Source of the DNA: Breviolum minutum Mf 1.05b.01
Taxonomy: Eukaryota; Sar; Dinophyceae; Suessiales; Symbiodiniaceae
Direction: 5' to 3'
Length of the DNA: 64,000 nt
Assembly (NCBI GenBank): GCA_000507305.1
Contig: DF239171.1
Location: 62,001-126,000, forward strand
This document shows, piece after piece, positions 21,105 to 31,537 of the stretch; the stretch's first letter is position 1, and every line of letters starts with the position of its first letter. Made by a program: the position numbers and the translations under genes. Under the pieces are notes generated by a model that saw only the letters and a program-made list of their open reading frames with translations, was not told the origin of the DNA and ran no database searches.

Positions 21105-21394
21105 TAACTAATGCCAAGGGCAAATTTTGAGTAAACACGCTTTCTCCGGCAGCTCAGATGTTCCTACGATACCGCCCGAATATAGCGAATGTACCCGAAA
21201 CAAAAGAATATATAGTGCTAAAGCGGAACGGTTGCCGAGAAAATCAAACCAAATAAAATCCGCGAAAACTCGGCAACATGGACTATAGCCAAATTCCTTT
21301 CAAAATGATCATCTCCAAGGAAAAAAGAATGATCATATGTGTGTTTCCACGGCTGCATCACCGGGCCCCCCACAAACACAAAACCCTGGCCTGA

Positions 21395-21545
21395 TGAAAA
21401 ATCCTACAGCCCGGTTGCACTCCCCCCGAAATCGACTCAGCAGTTTTTTCAATGGCAGCGCTCCCGGGCTTCCCAACGATCGAAGTCATGGTTCCCACTT
21501 TGGGTGACAAGTCCCAACAAGCGCGCTCCTCGTTTTGAGAGTTTT
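21395..21545 (-). CDS. Possible exon, unknown protein
   Basis: A GC-rich patch open on the minus strand for about 50 codons (ERACWDLSPKVGTMTSIVG, then AAIEKTAESISGG) after AAAACGAG/GAG. No domain is recognised. Plus-strand reading is also open, so strand is uncertain. 21550-21867 shows nothing. Confidence 0.25.
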
Positions 21546-21867
21546 GTGGGTTTGACAAAAAACCCTTGAAACTGTCATAGAAAAAAAAAAGTGAATGTTT
21601 AAAAGAGAAACCTTTGGAAAAAAAAATAAAAGAAACTGGAAGAGAACTTGAAGAGATCTTCGATCATCTGTTTGATGCTGTTGGTTTGGACCGAATGGTT
21701 GTTTGTGAGATGTTTCTGGGGGTGCGGGTGGCCAAACGAAGCAGTTTCGCTTGTAAATAATTGAAGATAGGCTCGGTCCTCAGTTTCCCGAACAAACAAA
21801 TAGGGTCGGCAAAGCCCAGGCCTTAATGGAAAATGGTCTTTAATCACCCCTATTCAACCCTTAATGA

Positions 21868-22240
<373 letters not shown>

Positions 22241-22540
22241 TGGGGCGCCAGTGAAAAAGCTATTAAGTTTGGAGAAATTTCGGGGAGCAACAGGACGACT
22301 AATTTTAGGTCTTAACTTCCTTGTTAGAGGGGCAAAAATCCTTTCTCCAAGCCGACTGGAAATTAAAAAGTCAAACTTCTTCAGGAACCCATCTCAAATA
22401 TTGCCAAAAAAAAAGTTTTCCTAAACAAAACCAATGGAGAAAACTGTTTGGCAAGTTCAACAACCGCATTTTTCAGGAGGAAAAAAATATTACATGCACC
22501 TTTTCGGCAATTTGTTCTTGGCAAAAATCATGGAATTCTA

Positions 22541-22650
22541 AGGGCGCCCCCCCCCCAATGCCACCCCCGACGCTCAAGAAATTAAGGCCTTATTAAGGGA
22601 TTACGTCACTAACCACCATCATCCCCATTTCCTAGGGAGGCTGGCATTGC
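22541..22650. repeat. Family H element
   Basis: GCGCCCCCCCCCCAATGCC at the left and GGGAGGCTGGCATTGCGGG at the right, with AATTAAGGCCTTATTAAGGG inside. Confidence 0.8.
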
Positions 22651-22881
22651 GGGATACCCTTAGGTTTCCATTAAAAAAAGGGTGCACCCCACCTCTTAAC
22701 AAACTTCATGGTTCCAACTGCCCAGCGGACTGTCCTCCTGCATCAAATCTACTTGCCTGCGAGCCGATATGTTTTTTTTGGCATGGGCGGCATACACAAA
22801 ATTTCGATGCGCCTGTTGGAAAGGTAAAGTCTCAAATTGGATCATGGAAAGCTGTTGTCCAAGGACTAATATGATTTTCAG

Positions 22882-22959
22882 GTGCCAGCCGATTGATTAT
22901 ACAGGAACCCCATCTCTTTCCGGTAGTGGATGACCATTCCCAATTCAAGGGTCGACCTT
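22882..22959 (+). CDS. Candidate exon, strand uncertain
   Basis: Plus strand: strong acceptor TGATTTTCAG/GTG and strong donor CTT/GTAAGT bound 78 bases in phase 1-1, reading ASRLIIQEPHLFPVV, then DDHSQFKGRP. On the minus strand the same bases are open too (RPLNWEWSSTTGKRWGS) after CTTACAAG/GT. All firm genes here run minus, so a plus gene would be an exception. An upstream plus frame ending GGAAAG/GTAAAG at 22821 would join in phase. No family is recognised. Confidence 0.3.
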
Positions 22960-23359
22960 GTAAGTTGCAACTCGGGCACCTTAATATACATGGATGATGG
23001 TTGCTCCAAAAAAATACGGCCATCGATCGGTGCGTTGCTAGACTTTACTCATCAAAGCCATCTGGCTGAGAGCCCGTGAAACACATACTCTCACTTGTGG
23101 GGAAATCTTACCCCCCCAAAAGGCACTAGTAAAATACTTGCCAGCTTGTCTTGCCTCATTTTTGTTTCTATTGCTACAAATAGGAGGGACTGATGTTGTG
23201 GTGCCGTGGTCAAAAGCCCTGGACTCAGCCGCGATGCGTTGCTCCACCGACCCATCAAGAAAAGAGCTCAGCTAGCGCAGGCAAAGCTCCAATCAGGACG
23301 ATTCCGATGCCACAGCCCACGCCTTACCCATTCTGAATGCAACTAGAGACTACACAAAC

Positions 23360-24445
23360 CTGAGTTCATGTTGAACTGCCGAACTGTCACCGCCAAAGTT
23401 TTCGCAACCCCAGGTAACAACGGATCCATCTGCCAGAACGGCAGCAAATGCCCTTTGTGTGGCTTGAATCTGCTGCACATGTTTGAGCTGATCTCGAACT
23501 GCCGAACTGTCACCGCCAAAGTTTTTGCAACCCCAGGTAACNNNNNNNNNNNNNNNNNNNNNNNNNNNNNNNNNNNNNNNNNNNNNNNNNNNNNNNNNNN
23601 NNNNNNNNNNNNNNNNNNNNNNNNNNNNNNNNNNNNNNNNNNNNNNNNNNNNNNNNNNNNNNNNNNNNNNNNNNNNNNNNNNNNNNNNNNNNNNNNNNNN
23701 NNNNNNNNNNNNNNNNNNNNNNNNNNNNNNNNNNNNNNNNNNNNNNNNNNNNNNNNNNNNNNNNNNNNNNNNNNNNNNNNNNNNNNNNNNNNNNNNNNNN
23801 NNNNNNNNNNNNNNNNNNNNNNNNNNNNNNNNNNNNNNNNNNNNNNNNNNNNNNNNNNNNNNNNNNNNNNNTGAGCTGATCTCGAACTGCTGAACTGTCA
23901 CCGCCATAGTTTTCACGTCCCCAGGTAACGACGGATCCATCTTCCAGAATTGCAGCAAAGGCCCTTTGTGTGGCTTGAATCTGCTGCAAGCCCTTTAGAT
24001 GACCTCGACGACGGCGAAAGTCTTCAGAACCCCAGGTAACGACAGATCCATCTGCCAAAATCGCAGCAAAGAAACCTCGTGCGGCTTGAATCTGCTGCAC
24101 ACCCTTGAGCTGATCTCGAACTGCCGAACTGTCACCGCCATAGTCTTCAGAACCCCAGGTAACGACTGCACTATCTCCATGACACCACAAGGCAAAGGCA
24201 CTGTGTGTCGCTGCCAGTTCTGGTTGAAGTACCAGAGCTGTAAGGCACTCTCCGTCCTCTATCTGTGCTTCTTCCAAGGTTTTGTCAGGATCGACTAGGA
24301 CTTGATTTTTGGCAGTGAGAAGTCTGAGGTACTTTTTCCCAAATGCTAGTTGGGCCTGTGTCCGTACATCTTGAACCGTGGCAGAAGGCAGAAGTGTGAG
24401 AAGTTCAGGATTCCCATTCAGCAAAGCTACTTTTACTTGAAGCAT
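23360..24445 (-). CDS. Ubiquitin-like plus RCC1-like repeat protein (partial, gap)
   Basis: The start is MLQVKVALLNGNPELL at 24445. Residues 1 to about 75 form a ubiquitin-like domain (TVQDVRTQAQLAFGKKYL, then DGECLTALVLQP). After a short linker come RCC1-type units of about 41 residues with VVTWGSEDYGGDSSAV, then QQIQAARGFFAAIL and ADGS. Three units lie before the 330-N gap and two after it. This architecture, often named HERC2-like, is very common in dinoflagellates; the propeller is likely to bind a partner, but catalysis is not shown and no HECT domain is visible. Unit 2 is 12 bases shorter and reads FRRRRGH in place of the GGDSSAVRDQ part. Frame differs by one across the gap, which says only that the gap length is not exact. 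The last unit ends GAACTCAG/GTTTGT, a good donor, so the exon stops about 23360 and the 3' part lies elsewhere. An AG (ATTCTGAG/GG) 11 bases before the start codon could be the trans-splice site. Confidence 0.85.
23542..23871. other. Assembly gap (330 N)
   Basis: All N. It lies inside the RCC1-like repeats, whose near-identical 123-base units would explain a failed assembly; two or three units are probably missing. Confidence 0.99.
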
Positions 24446-25004
24446 TCGGGACGCCCTCAGAATCTTGACCGCTCAAAACATCAGCAATGCATCTCTACTT
24501 CATACTTTGAGCCCAAGCCATGCAAGAATAGAGAAATACTCCCCAGTTCACTGATATTGTTCAAATCACTGGATGAGTCTCAAAATGAGAGAGTCTCAAA
24601 TCTGTTGTGAGAGGAAACGAATCGATAGGTTTCCTTAAGCCCCTCAAACCAGAAGTTTTCGGGGGATTCCCTTGAACTGTATAGTTTTCCAGGGGGTTTT
24701 GCAACAAGTGTTTCGGTTATATTTTCAAACATTTTGTTGAGGCCGTATGACAAAAAATCATAGGGCACTGAGCAAGTTTCACGTATGTAGTGGGTGCATC
24801 AATTGGCAAGCATCATCCGTGCCAGTTCCACTTTTCTCCTTCCCACCCTTTCTTTTGTGCCTCGCATTGGTACGTGGAGAAAGGGGCAACGCAATCTGAG
24901 CAACAAGCATCACCATGGACATGGAAAACCCTCCACAGATCATTCAACCCCCCCAAAAAGGAAAACAAAAAACAACGTGCAGAAACGCCCTTGAGAGCAG
25001 TTAT

Positions 25005-25066
25005 AATATGTATATATATATACAATGACAATATATATACATACAATGACAATATATATATATACT
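25005..25066. repeat. TA-rich microsatellite
   Basis: TATATATATACAATGACAA repeated, then ATATATATATA. 24446-25004 and 25291-26028 show no feature I can support. Confidence 0.9.
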
Positions 25067-25206
25067 CCCCCAAAAAATCATCGATCATCAACACTAACAT
25101 AGAAACCCAGAATCACCACATGCTAAAGGAGTTAGTTATATACCTTTTGTATCCTTTGCCACCTGTGGGGAGTGCTTTTCTTCAAAAATAATTTTAACGA
25201 AGCTTT

Positions 25207-25290
25207 CGAAAACCCATCAGATCCATGGCATATGAATGGTTGATGTTTATGGTAAATGTAGGTAAATATATACCATACGTGGATTCTTTA
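25207..25290. repeat. Family J element
   Basis: ATCCATGGCATATGAATGG at the left and AATGTAGGTAAATATATACC with ATACGTGGATTCT at the right. Confidence 0.7.
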
Positions 25291-26028
25291 GAAAATGAAT
25301 TTTATTGTTCAGAACGATTTTGTGTTTTTTTTTCCAAGTTCCAGTTGTTCATCTTCCCGCAGTCTTATTCAGGCTTCTGATTGAAATTGGAGAATCTATC
25401 ATCAGCAAATCTCCATGGTTCGCTGCAGTTTTTGGATGACCTGTGGCCTTGTTTTGCTGGAGAACAACGCAGAAGATTGATGCCACCCCCACAAAAATAA
25501 ATCAACCCAAACACCTCCAACTTCGCCTTCCTTGATTTTGAAGACCCAAAAATCCAGTGTCCACTTGTGTCCACTGTCACTCCGCCCAAGTTCTTGAAAA
25601 ACCCCCCGGTTCCAGGGTTCCTTAAACGGGTGCTTCACGAACCCTGCCGGGAGAACCCGACAGATTCCACGGATTTGGCATGAGCATCATAGACCAAGTT
25701 GCCCTCTCTGGAGCCTCGAATATCCCAGAAGTCGATGCGTAGTGAAAAGGCCAAGTGGCCGTGGAAGGGTTCACTACCTACCTTAAAAGGACTCGCAAAT
25801 AGGGCTTGCCCTATCCGAACAAAAATTCACCGGTCCATAGACATAATCCAGTTGAGACTCCTATGAAATCAATGCAATTTTTACAAGGGGTTGGGATTCT
25901 TATATTCTTCCCTGATTTGTTTGGATTTTAGTTCCTACAAACTGCTCAAAACCCATCACTCAAGGACAAAATTGGAAGAATTCAAAGCCTAAAAGTGTTG
26001 GTTTCCGGTTTCTGTACAGCCGATGTGC

Positions 26029-26178
26029 CTATTTTTGTTCATCAACTTTCAGCAGAGACTGCGATACATCTTTCAGGGCATTGTCTGACAATTCACTACC
26101 ATTCTCATTCTGTTTCGGCTTTCTTGGTCGGCGGTGCTGTTGCAACAGATCCATTTTGGCTGGCGAAGTGCACCCTCA
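26029..26178 (-). CDS. Putative last exon, charged unknown protein
   Basis: Minus strand, open from about 26178 to a TAG at 26029. It reads MDLLQQHRRPRKPKQNENG, then SELSDNALKDVSQSLLK and VDEQK stop. The peptide is polar and basic then acidic, coding-like, and the opposite strand reads as poor protein. A family I element (26192-26342) with a T-run lies just upstream; acceptors CTTGAG/GG or GCCAG/CC are possible. It may end the gene whose exons lie at 28109-27303, but phase was not closed. A donor GTTGAT after SLLK would make it internal. Confidence 0.45.
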
Positions 26179-26191
26179 AGAACTGCACTAC

Positions 26192-26342
26192 ATGAGCCAC
26201 GAAAAAAACCCTTACTACTTTCCATTATACTGGTTGGTTGATAGGGATCCTTATCATGGTTTATTATAATCCCTATATAATTGGGTAGTATAATCCCCTA
26301 CATAACCTAACCAACCAGTGCCTTTTTCATTACTCTGTTTGG
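26192..26342. repeat. Family I element
   Basis: CATGAGCCACGAAAAAAACC to CCTTTTTCATTACTCTG. On the minus strand it begins AGA/GTAATGAAAAAG, a possible donor, and ends TTTTTTTCGTGGCTCA just before the exon at 26178. Confidence 0.85.
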
Positions 26343-26451
26343 CCATGAATCAGAGGGCCCTGGATAGAAATATCCCAGAAAAGCTAAATCCTCTGACCAG
26401 CTTAAACCCTAAACTCAAGAGACTTTTTGGAGATTAAGTATAAATAAAATA

Positions 26452-26563
26452 AACCCTTGAAAACTAACATTACAATGGAATATCCACCATTTGAAGATGT
26501 ATTTCTTATTGAAAATGGTGATGTTCCAGCCAGTCATGTTAGTTTTCCAGGGTGTAAAAACCC
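26452..26563. repeat. Palindromic element, family E3
   Basis: CCCTTGAAAACTAACATTACA at the left and CAGTCATGTTAGTTTTCCAGG at the right; CCACCATTTGAAGATGTAT inside. 26564-27037 shows a short direct repeat (AGTTAAGTATGTTGAAAGTG, twice, 26782 and 26834) and little else. Confidence 0.9.
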
Positions 26564-27037
26564 ATGGCTGTTCAAACCTCATTCAAAAAAAAATCCCTTG
26601 AAAATCCTCGGGACCCAAATTTTGGCGAAAAAAAATATCACCAACCCCAAGGTTCCCCAACCCAACCGCCGTTCCAAGTTCCTGCGGGAGTTAGTTTCTG
26701 TCGAAGCATCCGTGGTTTCATTGTTTCACGAAGAAAATCGAAACAAGTTGCCTTGAGGTACAAATGTCACCAGCGACATAAGTTAAGTATGTTGAAAGTG
26801 AAGATTCATAATATGGAAGCTGTAGCTTTTTTAGTTAAGTATGTTGAAAGTGAAGATTGATTTATGGAATGTGTTTATAGAAAATAATAAAATGAAGCCA
26901 CCACCTAATAATAAGTTGTTGGAAATCATAGATTCAATCCCTAAATGGATTTTATACTTCATGATCCAACCTTACAGTAGTTTATAAGCTAAATGGCCAG
27001 GGTTTTGGTTAAGTGCTCAACCGCCTCTTTCCCCACT

Positions 27038-27287
27038 TGGAGGATCACCCCACTTAAGATACGTGGTTAGTTAAGGGGGTTACAAGCCATTGATCACTAG
27101 ACTAACTCTTCTTAAGGGACTGACTAACGATGGTTATTATATATATATATATTTACAAATACAGTAGTTGAAAAGTACATGGCACAGTCCCTGCATATTG
27201 GTTTATAAGGACCCTTGACTAACCCACCTTTTGGTATCTGTGCCATCTATTTTGACCTTAAGGTAATCATTGGATGATCCTCCAAGC
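27038..27287. repeat. Family D element carrying an L element
   Basis: The outer arms ACTTGGAGGATCACCCC and TTGGATGATCCTCCAAG are about 240 bases apart, because a TA run and a whole family L copy (27174-27262) sit inside. The exon ending 27303 lies 16 bases away. Confidence 0.75.
27174..27262. repeat. Family L element nested in D
   Basis: ACATGGCACAGTCCCTGC, TTGACTAACCCACCTTTTGG and TCTGTGCCATCTATTTTGACC, as at 15221. Confidence 0.8.
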
Positions 27288-27302
27288 ACCCCTTTAAAAG
27301 AC

Positions 27303-27392
27303 CTGGCAGAAGTTTCAGTGGTGGCATCCATCCATGATGCCGTGGCAGCACCATGAAACTCGCTTCGACCCGCTTCACACAAGGCTAACGGC
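27303..27392 (-). CDS. Exon 3 of charged unknown gene
   Basis: Minus strand: acceptor GATGGTCCAG/GCC just after a family I element, phase 2 in, 29 codons, donor CCAG/GTCTTT, phase 2 out. It reads PLALCEAGRSEFHGAATA, then SWMDATTETSA. The frame is open while the other two have stops. Its in-phase partner is the exon 27669-27750, with the family I element as the intron between them. No domain recognised. Confidence 0.5.
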
Positions 27393-27668
27393 CTGGACCA
27401 TCAAGCCACGTGGAAAAAAACCATTGACTGATATTCCATTATACTGGATGTTTAATAGAGAATGGAATATTTATATATGTATATATATATAGATATCTAT
27501 TTATGGGAAATGTAGGTAAATATATCATACATGGATCCTATGGGTTATAGTGGTTGTTGAATCAATAGGGATCCTTACAACGGTTCAATTATCATCTTAA
27601 TCCCCACATAACTGGGTAGTATATTCCCCTATATACCCTACACAACCAGGGGCCTTTTTTTTCATCGC
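27393..27668 (-). mobile_element. Family I element forming an introner-like intron (with J)
   Basis: The I element runs from CAAGCCACGTGGAAAAAAACC (27402) to TTTTTTTTCATCGCTCAAG (27673) and is flanked by the 8-base direct repeat TGGACCAT on both sides (27394-27401 and 27674-27681). A family J half (27500-27548) sits inside. On the minus strand GA/GCGATG at one end and GGTCCAG/G at the other give a 276-base GC-AG intron whose flanking exons join in phase (codon GA+G). The AG is formed at the target duplication. This is the pattern expected of introner elements, which are known in dinoflagellates. Splicing itself is inferred. Confidence 0.55.
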
Positions 27669-27750
27669 TCAAGTGGACCATGGATAGAAAGGGTCATCCC
27701 TTCGAGGACCTGGACTGTCCGTTGGTGACGTTTTTTGGCCCACGCAGATT
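27669..27750 (-). CDS. Exon 2 of charged unknown gene
   Basis: Minus strand: acceptor CATATTTTTCAG/AA, phase 1 in, 26 codons, GC donor GA/GCGATG, phase 2 out. It reads SAWAKKRHQRTVQVLEG, then MTLSIHGPL. Phase fits the exon 28019-28109 upstream and 27303-27392 downstream. This acceptor lacks the usual G after AG. No domain recognised. Confidence 0.45.
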
Positions 27751-27978
27751 CTGAAAAATATGTGAAAGTTGAATTGGCTTCGATGTTCTTTCCTCGATAT
27801 GCAGGGGTGAAGTGAGAATGACACGAAAAATTTGAAAGCACCGTCTAGTTTTGTTCATGGTGTACCCTGATTTCGTCTGGGCCCCTTTTACCCGGGCATT
27901 GGGATTTGGTGTGCTGGATCTGTTTAATAACAAAGCGAGGGTAAGGGGAGAGATTTAGCGACAGTGTGACTCTCCGTG

Positions 27979-27979
<1 letters not shown>

Positions 27980-28010
<31 letters not shown>
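27980..28010. repeat. (AAC)n microsatellite
   Basis: About ten AAC units directly beside the donor of the exon 28019-28109, inside the intron. Confidence 0.95.
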
Positions 28011-28018
28011 GCACTCAC

Positions 28019-28109
28019 TGCCAGGATCTCCACTTTGCCTCGCGCTGCTAGTGCCAAAGAGATCCGAAAAGTTTCGTTCGCTGCGACGGCGATGGTCATT
28101 GACACGATC
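28019..28109 (-). CDS. Exon 1 (of those seen) of charged unknown gene
   Basis: Minus strand: excellent acceptor TTTTTTTTGCAG/GAT and donor GGCA/GTGAGT bound 91 bases, phase 0 in and 1 out. It reads DRVNDHRRRSERNFSDLFG, then TSSARQSGDPG. The basic stretch followed by SERNFSDLFG looks like a short linear motif rather than a fold; I do not recognise a family. The frame is open upstream through the acceptor for about 25 codons (PRPARPPQRNPFGQH), so this could be a longer exon. Confidence 0.6.
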
Positions 28110-28429
28110 CTGCAAAAAAAAGTACCATACATGTTGTCCAAATGGATTTCGTTGGGGAGGACGAGCTGGACGAGGCAAAGCCTACATGGCTTTTTGTTCA
28201 AGACTTGTGTGCAACTTCATTTGTACTTCTCAGTTTTTAAGGTACATGACATTGAATTGTTTTGTATCTTTTTGTTCATGTCCTGGTTTTTGCGGCCAAC
28301 CTGAAATGTCATTCCTTTAAGAAAAAAAAGGGCAACTTTCAAAGTAAAAATCTCACCCCTGACGTTGGGATCCCTTTTGTTTGCAATGACTTTTCTTATA
28401 ACTCGAAAGATCCATACTAACAATGTATA

Positions 28430-28540
28430 CTGTTGATGGAAGAAATCCTGCACCACTTGATATGTACAAAACCCTGTAAGTAATGGTAGATTCTCCATTT
28501 AAACTGGTTAGCCGGATTTCTGAACCATCAACAGTATAAT
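28430..28540. repeat. Palindromic element, family F
   Basis: ATACTGTTGATGGAAGAAATC and AACCATCAACAGTATAATA; ACAAAACCCTGTAAGTAATGG inside. Confidence 0.9.
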
Positions 28541-28671
28541 AAATACCTGGACCGGAACCATCAACTGGGTGCCTTGCATGCTTCCGATACGTTCCAGGTG
28601 TGATTTTTCACCATTCTGAATTTACGGTGAAATCACGCGTTTGCACTTGTTGGAAGGTGCTGAGCTATGTA

Positions 28672-28703
28672 TATATATATATATATCAAATATATACATA
28701 TAT
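28672..28703. repeat. (TA)n microsatellite
   Basis: TATATATATATATATCAAATA directly beside a family G element. Confidence 0.9.
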
Positions 28704-28823
28704 ATATGGGTGTTTCCTTAAATGGTGGTACCGGTCCCCCCAAATCATCCATTAAAAATAGGGTTTTCCATTATTTTCACTATCCATTTTGGGGTGTTAC
28801 CACTATTTTAGGAAACACCCATA
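28704..28823. repeat. Palindromic element, family G
   Basis: TGGGTGTTTCCTTAAATGGTG and CACTATTTTAGGAAACACCCA. Confidence 0.9.
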
Positions 28824-28904
28824 TATGAAGAAGATGTGTATACAAGATATTGGATCTACCCCCACACCTTTTTCCAGTCACAACTAAAGAAGACAACAAG
28901 GATG

Positions 28905-28975
28905 TGAAAGATCCTAAAAATATAGTAATCCTGGTGGTGATTGGCATCCGGTAGGGGAGGGAACCCAAATACTAT
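28905..28975. repeat. Family N repeat
   Basis: CCTAAAAATATAGTAATCC, TGGTGGTGATTGGCATCC and GGGGAGGGAACCCAAATA, related to 4808-4865. A TA run follows at 28976-28992. 29046-29509 shows nothing I can support. Confidence 0.5.
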
Positions 28976-29509
28976 ACATATATATATATATGTACTGTAC
29001 ATATGAAGAAGAAGATGTACATATTTACATATATTTGCAATATATGTTGCTGAAAGAAATCTGCCGTGCTGAAACATCTCTAGGCGAATGGTGAATTTGT
29101 TTCCATCGGATAAGTTTCAACCATCCTTTCCGGTACCTCGGGGGGCGGTGATTTTTTCACATGCAGAATAACCAATGAACCAATGAACAACCCAGTAAGT
29201 TGGTTTTCTCTTGAATACGTTTCCTTATATAAATGGAAAATGGAAATACAAGTAAATGGAACTCTAACCCAAGTTACAGTATTTATAAGATACACTTAGA
29301 TAATAAATAGTTTCAAGGTTCCATGAGCCACTGAGTGTGTCCGCAAATATCGACTAGAAAAGCCGTTGTGTAATCATCTTAAGTAGGGCTCATTATTTCC
29401 ATTCCACAGTACATCACTTGTGCACAAGTAGATGCATTTTGTAAGTTGCATAAGAGTCTCGTATGAAATCATCCTAGGAACCAACAGGCGCCAAAAACAA
29501 CTTAGCTTT

Positions 29510-29650
29510 CCCCAAGATGGGCCCCCTACTAGTTATAAATGGAGTTATAACCCCGATAAATGGCTTTCTAAATGGGTAACTGGGGTTGTAACCCCTATCA
29601 TTATAAGTGGAGGTTATCTATAAGTGGAGTTCTAACCCCAGTTACAACTG
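29510..29650. repeat. Family B element, expanded core
   Basis: AAGATGGGCCCCCTACTAG, then TTATAAATGGAGTTATAACCC and repeated AAGTGGAG / GTTATAACCCC words. Right end lost. 29651-30186 has a TA run at 29747 and nothing else firm. Confidence 0.65.
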
Positions 29651-30186
29651 AATAATTATATCTAATTGTTTTCAGCCAATTTTTTGAACCATGATTGCAA
29701 ATAGCATCTCAGGGTTGTAGATTCAGAGCCAAAGCCTGGAAAGAAATAATATATATATATATGATATATTAATACATAATATCTAGATCCCCCTTAACCA
29801 TCTGTGGCGGATAAATTTCCGATAAAAAAATGGGGGACAAATCGGCAACCTCGTATATCTTGCTGATAAATCACATGTCAACCAACTTGCGGTGAAGCAC
29901 CATCCCCACCATCCCCACCATCCCACCATTGCCTGTGATCCAATCATCACCCCTTTGCCCTGAAACATCACGGCCTGACCAGAGCGGTTTGGAATGAACA
30001 ATTCGACTCAAAATGATGGAAAATCCTCATAAATTTCGAAAAAAAACCAGCTCACTACCCAAAAGAAGTTTCAAGGGAGATTAGGGTAAATCATCCAATT
30101 TTTCTTCCAAAAATTCGCCTCAACTTAATGATTGGAATTGTGAAAAGGCGCTCCCGGCGAAAATTCCGGCCAAATCTGTCCAATCT

Positions 30187-30309
30187 ACACTCCCTAAAAC
30201 TACGAGTAACAGCCAGGAAACGCACCTGAAAATAGGCCGAGGGCCCCAAAGGAAACGAGAACGTATTCCAAACTTCCATTTTCAGGTGTTATGTTAGTTT
30301 CAGGGAGGG
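30187..30309. repeat. Palindromic element, family E2
   Basis: CACTCCCTAAAACTACGAG and TATGTTAGTTTCAGGGAGGG; CGCACCTGAAAATAGG pairs with CCATTTTCAGGTGTT. Confidence 0.9.
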
Positions 30310-30679
30310 CAAACATAGGATGCTTCATATCAGGAAGCTTTTCATCCCCCCCACAAACCCCATCCAACCAACAACTTCAATGATGAAGTTGCTCAGTCCC
30401 TTCCGGAAGGGGAAGCACTTCAGTGGTTCGGTGGGAAAGTCCTCTTGACCCAAGTCAATGGATCCAGTTGATGGACCATGGAGACTTCTTTTTTACATCC
30501 AAATGTCTGGCTCGTTTTTACATCCAGATCCTTATTTGCTGGTTCTCACCCTAAGAATCCATTTTTTTCCCCTCAAAAAGGCCCTTCCCTGCAAAATCCA
30601 GGTTCTTCCACCCTTCCAATGGGGAGGGTCCAAACGGGGATTCTTAGGGGGAGGAAATAAAACCTTAACATCACTGCTG

Positions 30680-30790
30680 GTTGGGTGGTTTGAATCCCAA
30701 TCCATCTGAAAAATATGTCCGTCAAAATGGAAAAAATCTTCCCCAAATTTCGGGATGAAAATTTCGAAAAATATTTGAGTTGCCACGAGG
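30680..30790. repeat. Family A element
   Basis: TGGTTGGGTGGTTTGAATCCC and AAAAATATTTGAGTTGCCACG. The 160-codon minus frame across it is mostly chance. Confidence 0.75.
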
Positions 30791-30890
30791 GTAGCAAGCA
30801 ATGGTGCTGGTTTTTTATGAGGGATTTCACCGAAAAAATCGTGCATTGTTTGGGTTGGTAATAGAATGACCCCTGTTCCAAAAAAAACAC

Positions 30891-30967
30891 CTTCCCCCCT
30901 GCCGCCCTGACGGCCCGCCCCCGCCTGCCGTCGCTCTGTGTCTGCACTGGCACTACGTGACATGGAC
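30891..30967 (-). CDS. Putative exon, Ser/Arg/Gly-rich
   Basis: Minus strand: acceptor CGGACCCAAG/GTC and donor GGAAG/GTGTTT bound 77 bases, phase 2 in and 1 out. It reads SMSRSASADTERRQAGAG, then RQGGRGE. An RS stretch followed by RGG-like residues suggests a disordered nucleic-acid-binding tail, which is an inference from composition only. A family I element with an 11-T run ends 31 bases before the acceptor. Phase does not join 28109 directly, so another exon would be needed. Confidence 0.4.
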
Positions 30968-30997
30968 CTTGGGTCCGTGAAAGCTGGTGACATCACC

Positions 30998-31170
30998 ATA
31001 TGAACCACGGTCAAAAAAAAAAACGGAGTCCCTAAATTTCCATTATATATACTGGTTGCTTAATGACGGGATGCTTATGTAATGGTTTATGAAATATAAT
31101 CCCCCATTTAAGTGTAGGATTTCATCCCTTGCATACCCTAAACAACAAGGGTTTGTGCATTGCTCATGTA
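30998..31170. repeat. Family I element
   Basis: TGAACCACGGTCAAAAAAAAA to TTTGTGCATTGCTCATG; core words ATACTGGTTGCTTAATG and ATAATCCCCC. The stretch 31171-31431 is open on both strands (plus YEMADIENGRDLHTAAKR; minus WLFSWTCKPTSMAFFCGK), and I could not settle it. Confidence 0.8.
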
Positions 31171-31431
31171 CCTTTTGTAGTATGAAATGGCAGATATTGA
31201 AAATGGTAGAGATCTGCACACAGCTGCGAAAAGAGACATGTGTTCTTGAAAAAAATAACTTGCCACAAAAAAAGGCCATGGATGTTGGTTTACAAGTCCA
31301 ACTAAATAACCATTCAAACAGCTTTGAAATATCTAACTTCCAAAGTTGCGATCTCTCATGTTCGCAAATTAAGCACCAGCTCGCCCAATCGACATCCAGG
31401 GCGATGTTTCCAGTGTTTGATTGGCACAATA

Positions 31432-31537
31432 CCAGGTGGTGCTTGAACCACCCCATTTGAAAAATATGTCCGTCAATTTGGATCATTTCTCCAAGTAGGG
31501 GTGAACATAACAAATGTTTGCAACCACCACCGATTGG
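31432..31537. repeat. Palindromic element, family A
   Basis: CCAGGTGGTGCTTGAACC and TTTGCAACCACCACCGATTGG. 31538-32060 shows nothing. Confidence 0.85.

Noticed and set aside
31043-31513. 156-codon minus frame and 123-codon plus frame over the same place
   Set aside because: Both begin or end inside family I and A elements. The middle (31171-31431) is ambiguous and is noted as unresolved, not called.
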